Part shown: piece by piece, positions 17,889 to 26,066 of the stretch
Layout of the letters: every line of letters starts with the position of its first letter
Position numbering within the stretch: the first letter of the stretch is position 1
Assembly: GCF_031846165.1 (NCBI RefSeq)
Contig: NZ_JAVRIE010000002.1
Coordinates: forward strand, 124,001-188,000
Reading direction: 5' to 3'
Length of the DNA stretch: 64,000 bases
Origin: Glaciecola blandensis
Lineage (GTDB): Bacteria; Pseudomonadota; Gammaproteobacteria; Enterobacterales; Alteromonadaceae
Program-made: the position numbers and the translations under genes
The notes under the pieces: model-generated
Told to the model about the DNA's origin: nothing
Database searches by the model: none
Seen by the model: the letters and a program-made list of their open reading frames with translations, nothing else

Positions 17889-18728
17889 ATGAAAATTAGC
17901 TACTTGCTTATGATCTTTCTTCTTGCTGCTTGCAGCCCTCAAGTTGAAACAACAGAGGAAGCACAGAATACTACGGAAACGACCCTCCCCGCAGCTGCAG
18001 AACTTGCAGAATCTACCCCTATTGTTAAAGAATGCAGTCTACTTTTAGGCTTTGATGCGTGGGAACCTTATCAATACGCCGATGTGGGTGGACGAGTGGC
18101 TGGACTCGATATTGAATTAGTGAGTTTAGTTGCTAACGGAATTGGTTGTGAGATTACTTATAAACAAGGGACTTGGGTGGACTTATTAGGCTTACTCAAA
18201 GAGGGTGATATTGATATTTTGTTGGGGGCGTCTAAAACCCCTGCTAGGGAAAAGTTCGCCTTCTTTAGTGAGCCTTATCGTATGGAAGAGTTTTCTTTAT
18301 ACATCCGAAGCGGAGAACAAGACGACTTGGTTTTCACTACGCTTACAGAGTTTGTTAATAGTGGAAGCAAAGTTGGCGTCGTTGCTGAATACCTTTATGG
18401 AGAAGAAGTTGCGCGCTTAGTTGACCATCCTGAAACCTCGAAAATGTTTGTTAACGCCATTATGGGAGAGCTGAATGTTGCTCGCCTAATGGATGGCGAT
18501 ATCGATGGCTTTTTAGAAGACAGTTTCGTTGGTGCTTCAATGTTGAGACGCAAAGCATTGTCAGATTACATTATTGCCCAAGGCATCACGATAGAAACAG
18601 GCAACGCTTATGTGATGTTCAGCCAGGAGAGTGTTACACCAGAGCAGCTCGCTGCGTTTAACGCCGAGCTAAAACGGGTAAAAGCTAGTGACGATTATGA
18701 AGACCTCATGGCCAAGTATTCTTATTAA
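17889..18728 (+). CDS. Family 3 extracellular solute-binding lipoprotein
   Basis: The 279-residue protein starts with a lipoprotein signal (LAAC at about residue 13-16), set by an AAGGAGT site before the ATG at 17889; an in-frame ATG at 17850 is poorer. The body has the SBP_bac_3 pattern: FDAWEPYQYAD, GLDIELVSLVA, the WVDLLGLLKEGDIDILLGA segment and REKFAFFSEPY. Family members bind amino acids for ABC uptake or act as sensors. No permease or ATPase gene is close, so it may be an orphan receptor or work with a transporter elsewhere. Confidence 0.87.
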   Translation: MKISYLLMIFLLAACSPQVETTEEAQNTTETTLPAAAELAESTPIVKECSLLLGFDAWEPYQYADVGGRVAGLDIELVSLVANGIGCEITYKQGTWVDLLGLLKEGDIDILLGASKTPAREKFAFFSEPYRMEEFSLYIRSGEQDDLVFTTLTEFVNSGSKVGVVAEYLYGEEVARLVDHPETSKMFVNAIMGELNVARLMDGDIDGFLEDSFVGASMLRRKALSDYIIAQGITIETGNAYVMFSQESVTPEQLAAFNAELKRVKASDDYEDLMAKYSY

Positions 18729-18746
18729 CTAAACTGGTGGCGACCG

Positions 18747-18868
18747 GTCACTACCGCAACCGGTCACCAGCCGTCATCCCCGCAACCTGTCATCCCCGTA
18801 ACCTGTCATCCCCGTAACCTGTCATCCCCGCTAGCCGTCATCCCCGTAACCTGTCATCCCCGCGAAGG
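18747..18868. repeat. 16-bp tandem repeat array, about 7.6 units
   Basis: GTCA starts recur exactly 16 bases apart at 18773, 18789, 18805, 18821, 18837 and 18853, with consensus GTCATCCCCGTAACCT. A diverged full copy begins at 18747 and a copy cut to ten bases at 18763. The last unit runs into a palindromic core. The motif GTCATCCCCGCGAAGGCGGG is the widespread proteobacterial intergenic repeat; here its left end has been amplified. Confidence 0.9.
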
Positions 18869-18901
18869 CGGGGACCTGATTCCTGCCTCCGCAGGAATGA
18901 C
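18853..18901. repeat. Palindromic intergenic repeat core with two hairpins
   Basis: The element starts GTCAT and ends ATGAC. It holds two stems, CCCCGC/GCGGGG and TTCCTGC/GCAGGAA. It links the 16-bp array on its left with an 18-bp array on its right. No coding capacity. Confidence 0.88.
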
Positions 18902-18976
18902 AATATGGATAGGAATGACAAGATGGGCAGGCGTTACAAGATAGGCAGGAATGACAATATGGGCAGGCATGACACC
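18893..18976. repeat. 18-bp tandem repeat array, about 4.6 units
   Basis: Units start at 18893, 18911, 18929, 18947 and 18965 with consensus AGGAATGACAATATGGGC. They derive from the right end (AGGAATGAC) of the palindromic core. Together with the left array this explains most of the 348 bases between the solute-binding lipoprotein gene and the next gene; the remaining 100 bases are AT-rich and presumably hold that gene's promoter. Confidence 0.88.
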
Positions 18977-19076
18977 AACAAAAGTATAGCAATATAAATG
19001 TTATAAAAACGCCACAATAACGTGTTGAAACTGTGATTATTTGGCTGCTGCCTTTCCCCTATAATCAAGGCACCGA

Positions 19077-20021
19077 ATGACTCATGAATCCAAAATCATG
19101 TATACACGAACTTCTTTATTGGCTTTTTTAATGCTGTTAGCAAATTCAGCATACTCTTTTGATTTTGATATAACGTCATTCAGAACTACGCTATCAAAGC
19201 CTGACACCAGTCACACATTGATATTTGAACCTCAAGGTATTGATGGGCAGAAAACGGTCTTTAATTTAACACCACTGAATAACGAACGCCTTGGTTTTTT
19301 TGTAGACGTCAATGGAATTGAGATTGGTTATGCCGTAGATGTTTTTGAAAATAGCGTTGAAACGAAAACCCAGAATTTCCTGTTTTCCTATCGCAAGCTT
19401 AAACACTCAAGGATTACTCTTAATTATCAAATACTCGAAGGCCTTGAGACTGAAGCTGAAAACCTGCGTGGCGTTGGTGCAGAGCGTCGTTTTTTGGAGA
19501 ACAGCAAATCGTCCAAAATAGAACTCTTCGGTTTACATAATTTGTATACTTTTGGTGAAGGTGAGTCTTTATTTGAGCATTTCTTTTTAAATCGCCCTGT
19601 ATTAAGTAACAAGTTTGATTGGTCTCTCAGTGTTGTTGGCGGATGGTCACTGAAGTATTTGTCGCTTGAAAGTCCCAACTCTATCCTATTTGATGCTGAA
19701 TTTATTCAGGGAGATATACCTCAAGTGACTGAACTCAAATCGACTTCGTTTAGCGCGAATGTTGGACCTTTGTTGAGTGTCAACTTACCTAACAACTTCA
19801 ACTTCTTTGCCGAGTATAAATACGGAAAAGGTCATATTAAGAATGAGAACAGTAGTATCGGTTTGAAGCAATCAGGAGATGAGAAGTCGAAAGCACTGGG
19901 TGTGGGTTTTTCTTGGACATCGCAAGATAAGAAAACCCTAGTCCTTATTCGTGGATGGGATCAAAAAGGACGCCATATTGAAACCTCCTTTGGTGACCTT
20001 TCGGTAGTGCGCTTCTTTTAA
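19077..20021 (+). CDS. Exported protein of unknown function, barrel-like
   Basis: The 314-residue protein has a signal peptide ending NSAYS (about residue 26). The mature part is a string of alternating hydrophobic/polar strands with aromatic ends, and it finishes VVRFF, consistent with an outer-membrane barrel. Motifs such as GVGAERRFLEN near 138 match nothing I can name. An AAGG lies just before the ATG at 19077; an internal ATG at 19098 also fits the signal peptide. The gene stands alone, facing the acyltransferase gene with only 20 bases between the stop codons. Confidence 0.7.
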   Translation: MTHESKIMYTRTSLLAFLMLLANSAYSFDFDITSFRTTLSKPDTSHTLIFEPQGIDGQKTVFNLTPLNNERLGFFVDVNGIEIGYAVDVFENSVETKTQNFLFSYRKLKHSRITLNYQILEGLETEAENLRGVGAERRFLENSKSSKIELFGLHNLYTFGEGESLFEHFFLNRPVLSNKFDWSLSVVGGWSLKYLSLESPNSILFDAEFIQGDIPQVTELKSTSFSANVGPLLSVNLPNNFNFFAEYKYGKGHIKNENSSIGLKQSGDEKSKALGVGFSWTSQDKKTLVLIRGWDQKGRHIETSFGDLSVVRFF

Positions 20022-20041
20022 AGCACTTCGCTGAGTAGGGC

Positions 20042-20641
20042 TTATTCCGCTGGGAAAACAACTTTATCAGGGTATTTTGCTGGCACATTTTTATAATAGC
20101 CATAGACCGTCGTCATGTCTTGCTGGAAATCACCAGAGCTTTTGAAATTCGGACCAATCAGCACTTTTTTATCTACAAAATCAAAGCCAATTAAAACAAC
20201 CGGCACATCTGCCTTGTGTGCAATGGCGAGAAAACCTGTTTTCCAGGGAAAAACCTGAGAACGAGTTCCTTCAGGTGCGACCGCTAAAATCATCTTCTCA
20301 TTCGCATCGAACTCCTCAACAACTTGTGCCACAACACCGTGCTTAGAACGTCTGTCGACCGGCATACCGCCAATAAACTCTAGCAACTGTTTTACCACCG
20401 GGACAAAGATACTGTGTTTGCCTAAAAAGCGGATCTTGATACGCAGTGAGAACAATACTGCAACGCCTAAAAAGAAATCCCAATTGGATGTATGAGGGGC
20501 CACAGCCATTACAAACTTTGGCTCTTGTGGCAGCTTTCCTTCTATTTTCCAGCCAGTGACTTTTAGAAGAGTATCACCCAACCACCCAGAGAAACGGTTG
20601 CCGCCTTTTGGTGGCTCATTCGCCATCGTGTTTATTGCCAT
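20042..20641 (-). CDS. Lysophospholipid/1-acylglycerol-3-phosphate acyltransferase family protein
   Basis: The 199-residue protein carries PlsC-type motifs: block I HTSNWDF (HX4D, about residue 50), block II FLGKHSIF near 72, block III EGTRS near 126 and block IV PVVLIGFDF near 151. It has no long hydrophobic N-terminus. This short acyltransferase type is common in bacteria, and its acceptor lipid is unknown. I chose the ATG at 20641 because an AAGG lies five bases ahead; the frame is open to 20710, where a hydrophobic extension without support would be added. Single gene. Confidence 0.87.
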   Translation of the reverse strand: MAINTMANEPPKGGNRFSGWLGDTLLKVTGWKIEGKLPQEPKFVMAVAPHTSNWDFFLGVAVLFSLRIKIRFLGKHSIFVPVVKQLLEFIGGMPVDRRSKHGVVAQVVEEFDANEKMILAVAPEGTRSQVFPWKTGFLAIAHKADVPVVLIGFDFVDKKVLIGPNFKSSGDFQQDMTTVYGYYKNVPAKYPDKVVFPAE

Positions 20642-20882
20642 TTTTACCTTCATTGTTTGCTGAGCGATCAAGGAGTTTAGAAATAACAAAGATGAGTGCC
20701 ACAATAGCAAGTAAAATTAAAAGGTATGGCAAGCAACACTCCTAACTTGTCTATTTCCAAATTTATGCACCATACTAGTGCCTTAATTTGTATTAGGCAA
20801 TCAGCTAATCTTGTAGTCACCGACATGCCTAGGTAACATGCAGTTGAGCAAGCACACCGTGACTACGTATGGAAACCTTTAA

Positions 20883-22094
20883 TTGAATTCTCAACAAGCA
20901 AATATGGAAGAATTGAATACGCTATATTTGGGCGATTGTTTGACCGAAATGCGTAAAATAAGGCCAAATTCAATTGACCTAATCTATCTCGATCCCCCGT
21001 TCTTCACCGAAAAAAAACACAGTTTGAAAAACCGAGATGGCAGCACGACATTCAGCTTTAACGATATTTGGGGCGATCAAGAAAGTTATGCTTTGTTTTT
21101 GCATGAACGTTTGTTGGTCATGCGAGATCTACTGAGCGACACCGGTAGCATTTTTGTGCATTGTGATAAGTCAGCAAATCATATTGTGAGAGCCTTGCTA
21201 GATGCTGTGTTTGGTGCGGAGAATTTTCAATCAGAAATTATATGGCACTACAAACGATGGTCAAATGCCAAAAAGGGCTTACTACCCAGCCATCAAAACA
21301 TCTACTTCTTCAGCAAAACAAAGAACTTCAAATTCCGCAAAGTTTTTACCGCTTATTCTGATGCAACCAATTTAGACCAAATTCTGCAAAGACGTACACG
21401 AAACAAAGACAATAAGTCGGTATATGCACGCGATGCAAACGGTAAGATTGAAATCGGAGATGCCAAACAAGGTGTTCCTTTGAATGATGTTTGGGATATT
21501 CCTTATTTAAATCCAAAAGCCAAAGAACGCGTGGGCTACCCAACGCAAAAGCCCTTGCTGTTACTTGATCGCATAATCGAATTGGTCACAGACGAAGATG
21601 ATGTCGTGTTGGATCCATTTTGTGGTAGCGGAACAAGCTGTGTGGCCGCAAAACTATTGAAGCGGCGTTACCTTGGTATCGACCAGTCTGAAGACGCTAT
21701 AAACTTAGCACAAAGTCGCTTACAGGCGCCGGTAAAAACAGATTCAGCGCTGTTGACGAAAGGGCGAGACAGCTTCGCGAAACAAGACTCGGTAATACTG
21801 GAATGCCTAAAAGGCCTAGCTTTTAATCCGGTCAATAGGAACCAAGGAATTGATGCAATCCTGATCGAACAGTTTGAGAACACGCCCGTGTTGGTAAAAG
21901 TCCAAAAGAGCGATGAAACCTTAGCTGAAGCAGCTACTCGATTACTGAAGGCTGCGTCGAAGAAAGGCTCAAAACGTGTATTCTTAGTACAAACACTAAT
22001 AGACCTGAATGACTTGCCGCCTAGCCGCGATAATATTGATATGATAGTCATTCAAACACCCAGTGTGCAAATCCAAGCAAGGAGTCTAGCTTGA
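20883..22094 (+). CDS. Site-specific DNA methyltransferase (N6-adenine/N4-cytosine, beta-type motif order) with C-terminal extra domain
   Basis: The 403-residue protein has the catalytic motif DPPF at residues 37-40 ahead of the SAM motif FCGSGT at 246-251, the order seen in beta-class enzymes. The region between, about 100-200, is a likely target-recognition part (KRWSNAKKGLLPSHQ). Residues about 295-395 are an added domain with GIDAI and VLVKVQ, faintly like Mrr/PD-(D/E)xK folds but without the acidic residue before the lysine. The start is TTG at 20883 (GGAA eight bases ahead); ATG 20904 is possible. An eight-A tract lies at 21010-21017, just after DPPF. Its stop overlaps the start of a NYN nuclease gene. 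No restriction enzyme gene is adjacent. Confidence 0.87.
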   Translation: MNSQQANMEELNTLYLGDCLTEMRKIRPNSIDLIYLDPPFFTEKKHSLKNRDGSTTFSFNDIWGDQESYALFLHERLLVMRDLLSDTGSIFVHCDKSANHIVRALLDAVFGAENFQSEIIWHYKRWSNAKKGLLPSHQNIYFFSKTKNFKFRKVFTAYSDATNLDQILQRRTRNKDNKSVYARDANGKIEIGDAKQGVPLNDVWDIPYLNPKAKERVGYPTQKPLLLLDRIIELVTDEDDVVLDPFCGSGTSCVAAKLLKRRYLGIDQSEDAINLAQSRLQAPVKTDSALLTKGRDSFAKQDSVILECLKGLAFNPVNRNQGIDAILIEQFENTPVLVKVQKSDETLAEAATRLLKAASKKGSKRVFLVQTLIDLNDLPPSRDNIDMIVIQTPSVQIQARSLA

Positions 22095-22564
22095 ATAAAG
22101 TCGCTATTTTTGTTGATGTTCAAAATATCTATTACACCACCAGGCACACTTTTGGTCGTCAATTTAATTACCGCCATTTTTGGCAGCATATTCAAGCCGA
22201 TAAACAGATAAGTGAGGCTTTTGCATATGCAATCGATCGTGGGGATGAGCAACAAAGGAAGTTTCAAAGTGCCCTACGGCACATTGGTTTTGAAGTAAAA
22301 CTAAAACCTTTTATTCAGCGTGCTGATGGCTCAGCAAAAGGGGACTGGGACGTGGGCATCACTATCGATATTCTGGAAGCGGCGCCTCATGTCGATGAAA
22401 TTATATTATTGTCTGGCGACGGGGATTTTGACCGGCTACTCAGTAAGGTCCGACAAGACCATAACTGCAAAGCCAGTGTTTATGGTGTGCTGAATCTAAC
22501 AGCGAACTCTCTTATCAATGCGAGTTCCGAGTTTATCGATATTGATGAGAAGTGGTTGATGTAG
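22091..22564 (+). CDS. NYN domain (LabA/DUF88-like) predicted ribonuclease
   Basis: The 157-residue protein is a single NYN/PIN-like domain: FVDVQN at residues 7-12, the acidic GDWDVGITIDI near 84 and SGDGDFDRLL near 106 supply the acidic metal site. The start codon is TTG at 22091, supported by a full AAGGAG site seven bases upstream; it overlaps the methyltransferase stop (TTGA), so the two are translationally coupled. NYN proteins cut RNA, some in stress or defence. The pairing with a DNA methyltransferase suggests a joint function, which is inference. Confidence 0.88.
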   Translation: MNKVAIFVDVQNIYYTTRHTFGRQFNYRHFWQHIQADKQISEAFAYAIDRGDEQQRKFQSALRHIGFEVKLKPFIQRADGSAKGDWDVGITIDILEAAPHVDEIILLSGDGDFDRLLSKVRQDHNCKASVYGVLNLTANSLINASSEFIDIDEKWLM

Positions 22565-22636
22565 TAACTTTCCCACAGTGTTGGGTGGCATGAATGTGTA
22601 AACTGTGTAACAAAAATAATAGAAAACGGGTGAATA

Positions 22637-22828
22637 ATGAATAATAAAATAATAGGTATCGTTCTTTTAGTAGTGGGTGTAGCGTTGGCTTTTTGGGGCT
22701 ACGATGTTTATGACTCTGCGGGAGCAACGATAGGTCGTGCAATTAGCGGAGATACGCCCATCGAAGCCTGGCTAGGAATGGTTGGCGGAGCGGTGTGCAT
22801 TATTCTAGGTGCATTAAAGCTTAAATGA
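22637..22828 (+). CDS. DUF3185 family small membrane protein
   Basis: The 63-residue protein has two membrane helices (about 4-21 and 45-61) and the conserved middle YDSAGATIGRAISGD of DUF3185. Function is unknown for the family. A GGGTGA site precedes the ATG. It lies 72 bases after the NYN gene and may be independent of it. Confidence 0.85.
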   Translation: MNNKIIGIVLLVVGVALAFWGYDVYDSAGATIGRAISGDTPIEAWLGMVGGAVCIILGALKLK

Positions 22829-22859
22829 CGAATATTACTTTGAGCTTGCTAATGAGGAC

Positions 22860-22897
22860 CGCTTGAGCACGATGATAATCTAAAATGCGCTCAAGCG
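22860..22897. terminator. Inverted repeat between convergent genes, possible terminator
   Basis: Perfect 9-bp arms CGCTTGAGC (22860-22868) and GCTCAAGCG (22889-22897) enclose 20 bases. It lies between the convergent DUF3185 and DUF547 genes. There is no T-run, so termination is only suggested by position. Confidence 0.35.
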
Positions 22898-22908
22898 ACC
22901 AACTTAAC

Positions 22909-24069
22909 TTAGTTGCTGTCTTTGTCACTCTCTTGTTTTTTCGCTTCAGCTTCAGCCCTGGCTCTGGCTTCTGCCTCTTTCCTAGGGTCAAGGTCGGTCA
23001 CTGTGACAGACCCTCCGCCGAAGTTCACCGCTCTCACTCTCATAAGAGAAATAAGCTCGTTTTTCTGCGCTGGAGACATCTCAGTACCGGTAGCCATGCG
23101 GGTGCCGCCGCCATTAGCCACATAAAGTCCGATATCTCTGCGGCGAATGCTTCCGTACAAATCGTTAATACGCCAGTTACTGATGTCTGCTTTGAAGCTT
23201 GAGGCGTTTTCTATGAGCTCTCGAATAGACGCATTCGCAAACTGTAAAAGATGTGATTTGAGTGCTTGGTTAAAGCCCGGAAAAAGGTGCGCATTTCTCT
23301 CATAAAAACTGGAAACTCTCACGACACCCTTGCCACTATTGAACTGTGTGCCTCTATTTGAGTTAACAAACTCGGCGGCATTACTCTTTAAGTTCTGTAT
23401 AACGTTACTTGCAGTGAAGGCTTTGGTACGAATATTAGGGCTACCTTTAATGCCTTGGTGTAAACCGTAAATGTATAAAGTACTATCGGGGTATAGAGCG
23501 GGAAGTACTCGATAATGGATATCATTGAGGCTCAGTTGAACGCCATCTACTGACAACAATTTCCTTTCAAGAATAGAATCTTCGCCGGTTAAAACGGGTC
23601 GTAAACTATTCATCGGATAAAGGAGAGCGACTTCATTAATAAGCGTCACATTGTATAGATTTAACCAGTAGGCCAACTGCGCTTCTTGTGTAAATTGATT
23701 CAAAGGAGTCACACTAGGGATGGCTTCAAGTTCTTTGCGCAGTCTTAGAATTTTTTCTTGGTCTTTCTTAAGGCTTTCATAAAAAAAACGGTTTGCTTCA
23801 TTTTCTGTTGCGCGATCGACTGTTTGTGTAAGACGCGTCCCTGTTGATGGTGGTACAGGCCTGGCAAAAGCGCGCGTCGAAGGGCCCATATTCATCACGC
23901 CAGCATGCATTAGTTGGTCCACAACACTAAAATCCATTTCAAGCTGTGAGTTTTCAGTGAACTCTGAATACTTGGCATAATTCAGCGTGTTGCCTTGCTG
24001 AGCGATTAAGCTACCAGACACAGTGAGCAATACGGTAAGTACTGATACCTCGAACAATCTTTTAAACAT
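22909..24069 (-). CDS. DUF547 domain exported protein
   Basis: The 386-residue product has a signal peptide (hydrophobic 8-23, SLIAQ) and a central DUF547 region: AQLAYWLNLYNVTLINEVALL near 130 and the later GIKGSPNIRTKAFTASN segment near 205. The family is widespread, with a transglutaminase-like or unknown role. The C-terminal 30 residues are a charged Ala/Glu/Lys/Arg helix (EAEARARAEAEAKKQE), low-complexity and unusual for the family core. An AAGGA site precedes the start. Single gene on this strand; 196 AT-rich bases separate it from the LysR gene. Confidence 0.85.
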   Translation of the reverse strand: MFKRLFEVSVLTVLLTVSGSLIAQQGNTLNYAKYSEFTENSQLEMDFSVVDQLMHAGVMNMGPSTRAFARPVPPSTGTRLTQTVDRATENEANRFFYESLKKDQEKILRLRKELEAIPSVTPLNQFTQEAQLAYWLNLYNVTLINEVALLYPMNSLRPVLTGEDSILERKLLSVDGVQLSLNDIHYRVLPALYPDSTLYIYGLHQGIKGSPNIRTKAFTASNVIQNLKSNAAEFVNSNRGTQFNSGKGVVRVSSFYERNAHLFPGFNQALKSHLLQFANASIRELIENASSFKADISNWRINDLYGSIRRRDIGLYVANGGGTRMATGTEMSPAQKNELISLMRVRAVNFGGGSVTVTDLDPRKEAEARARAEAEAKKQESDKDSN

Positions 24070-24265
24070 TGCGGCAATCCTTGTTATTTAAGCTTCATCC
24101 GAAAAGTTAGAAAGGTCTAACTCTTGCTCTTGAGTATAAAAAACTTCTCAGAATTTATAAATATTACTCATGAGATTACTTATACTTAAATTGTCGCAAA
24201 TTGTTTCAAATGACACATGAAAAAGTACATTCATACAGACAACTAACTTTCACCAGTTCGGCGCT

Positions 24266-25132
24266 TCACGATGCCGTAGAGGTGATCAGGTAATCCATTG
24301 CAGCACGGACCCGTAATGGTAAGAAGCGTTTACTCGGATACACCAACCAGGTAGGTATTGCACTGAAGCAGAATGGCTTAAGAATGGGCTGAAGTGATTG
24401 ATTCTCGATAGCTTGCTGTAGCGTCGTTTCTGGCAAGTAACAAATTCCCGCACCCGTTACAGCGCTTGTTACAAGGCTTGTGGCGCTATTTGACTGCCAT
24501 ACTGCAGGGACGCGTACAGAAAACTCCTTACCGCCTTCTTCAAAGCGCCAAGTATCATTCATTGAGATAATGCATCGATGTTTGCTCAGTTCACTAGGGT
24601 GTGTCGGTTCGCCATGTTGTTTCAGATAAGCTGGCGAGGCAGCTGCAACCAACTTGCGCTCAGTGAGTTTGCGGGCAACTAAACTTGAATCAGACAAATG
24701 TCCGTAGCGAACAGCAAAATCAAAACCGTCGTCGATGAGGTTGATATTGCGCGGATTAAAATCCATTTCGATACGCAGTTTTGGATGCAATAATCCAAAG
24801 CGTGCTAGGGCAGGGGACACGAACCGCTCTGCATAATCACCAGCAGCTGATACCTTAATTCTACCTTCTAACTCTGCCGCATCAGAAATAAGCGAGGCAT
24901 TGGCTTCCTCCATTTCATCAGAAATATCAGCGCACTTTTGAAAATAGTCATGGCCCGCATCGGTTAAGCGAACGACACGGGTAGTGCGGTGGACTAACCT
25001 AACACCAAGCTTTTCCTCAAGCGCATTCACTCTCCGACTGATATGCGAAGCAGACACTCCCAAACGCTTAGCCGCTTTTGAAAAACTTTGAGTTTGACCA
25101 AGCGCGATAAACTCTTCAATTGCAAAAAACAT
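24266..25132 (-). CDS. LysR family transcriptional regulator
   Basis: The 288-residue protein has the N-terminal winged helix (SFSKAAKRLGVSASHISRRV, residues 16-35, then LEEKLGVRLVHRTTRVVRLT) and a C-terminal periplasmic-binding-like effector domain, a standard length for the family. It is divergent from the DJ-1/PfpI gene at 25297; a 22-bp palindrome between them is the likely operator. GGAG lies eight bases before its ATG. By context it should control the DJ-1/PfpI gene and itself. The effector is unknown. Confidence 0.93.
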   Translation of the reverse strand: MFFAIEEFIALGQTQSFSKAAKRLGVSASHISRRVNALEEKLGVRLVHRTTRVVRLTDAGHDYFQKCADISDEMEEANASLISDAAELEGRIKVSAAGDYAERFVSPALARFGLLHPKLRIEMDFNPRNINLIDDGFDFAVRYGHLSDSSLVARKLTERKLVAAASPAYLKQHGEPTHPSELSKHRCIISMNDTWRFEEGGKEFSVRVPAVWQSNSATSLVTSAVTGAGICYLPETTLQQAIENQSLQPILKPFCFSAIPTWLVYPSKRFLPLRVRAAMDYLITSTAS

Positions 25133-25180
25133 AGATTACTCCGACAGCTGCTTTAAGGAGTGTATCAATTTTAAATGCTT

Positions 25181-25202
25181 ATTGTTGCTATATAGCAACA
25201 AT
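25181..25202. promoter_or_regulatory. 22-bp perfect palindrome between LysR and DJ-1 genes, probable LysR operator
   Basis: The site is ATTGTTGCTAT followed at once by its reverse complement. It sits 49 bases from the LysR start and 94 bases from the DJ-1/PfpI start. It agrees with the dyad form of LysR-type binding sites, so binding by the adjacent regulator is inferred. Confidence 0.72.
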
Positions 25203-25296
25203 GATTTGTGAATATATGGGATTATCACCAAATGGCTTCCAATCTATACTGTGCTAACTCGTGTATAAACACTGAATTAAATAATGGAGAATGGAA

Positions 25297-25977
25297 ATGA
25301 AAAACATACTTGTTGTATTAACATCGCATGATGCCTTAGGTGATACTGGCGAAAAAACAGGGTTTTGGTTAGAAGAATTGGCAGCTCCATACTATGCATT
25401 CGTTGATGCGGGGCACAAATTGACCTTGGCGTCTCCGGCAGGTGGACAGCCTCCCTTGGATCCAAAAAGCAACGAAACAGATTTCCAGACTGAAGACACA
25501 CATCGTTTTGAGGCCGACGCAGAAGCAAAAGAAGCTTTGGCTAACACTCATAAGCTTGCTGATATCGATGCGAGCCAGTTTGACGCAATTTTCTACCCAG
25601 GTGGTCATGGTCCTTTGTGGGATCTGCGCGAGAATGCAGACTCTATTAAGTTAATCGAAACTTTTTATTCTTCGAATAAGCCAGTTGCAGCGGTTTGCCA
25701 TGCACCTGCAGTATTGTTGAATGTAAAAGATAATCAAGGCAACGCTTTGGTCGCGAATAAGAAGGTCACGGGTTTTACTAATGGCGAAGAAGCCGCTGTT
25801 GAACTGACAGATGTTGTTCCTGTGCTATTGGAAGATGCTTTCAAATCACTGGGTGCAAACTACCAGAAAGGCGACGATTGGAGTTCTTTTGTAGTCGAAG
25901 ATGGTTTATTGCTAACGGGTCAGAACCCAGCTTCATCAAAAGCATTGGCAGAGCTTCTAGTAAGTAAACTGGCATAG
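25297..25977 (+). CDS. DJ-1/PfpI (type 1 glutamine amidotransferase-like) family protein
   Basis: The 226-residue protein is of the Hsp31/glyoxalase III-like branch: GEKTGFWLEELAAPYY near residue 16, the Glu-bearing region and the nucleophile elbow AAVCHAPA near 130, and DDWSSFVVEDGLLLTGQNPAS near 196. Such proteins hydrate methylglyoxal or refold proteins under carbonyl stress. The ATG at 25297 is preferred over 25291 since GGAG then sits at normal distance. A divergent LysR gene and a shared palindrome suggest induced expression. A terminator follows. Confidence 0.92.
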   Translation: MKNILVVLTSHDALGDTGEKTGFWLEELAAPYYAFVDAGHKLTLASPAGGQPPLDPKSNETDFQTEDTHRFEADAEAKEALANTHKLADIDASQFDAIFYPGGHGPLWDLRENADSIKLIETFYSSNKPVAAVCHAPAVLLNVKDNQGNALVANKKVTGFTNGEEAAVELTDVVPVLLEDAFKSLGANYQKGDDWSSFVVEDGLLLTGQNPASSKALAELLVSKLA

Positions 25978-26011
25978 CAATGACTTGCGAATGAAAAGTG
26001 ACGAATAACAA

Positions 26012-26034
26012 AAAGCCATCAAGATGGCTTTTTT
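26012..26034 (+). terminator. Rho-independent terminator after the DJ-1/PfpI gene
   Basis: A 9-bp stem AAAGCCATC/GATGGCTTT is followed by a T-run. It can also serve the convergent transporter gene since the left arm begins with an A-run. Confidence 0.9.
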
Positions 26035-26066
26035 AATGTCGGAAACTATTGTTCGTTTGCCTGAAG

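Noticed and set aside
18747..18976. Regular repeats suggesting a CRISPR array
   Set aside because: The units are directly joined with no unique spacers, and they derive from the ends of a palindromic element; no cas genes are present.
22885..23202. Plus-strand open frame of about 105 codons opposite the DUF547 gene
   Set aside because: It is antisense to a well-supported coding gene, has no ribosome site, and its product shows no family features.
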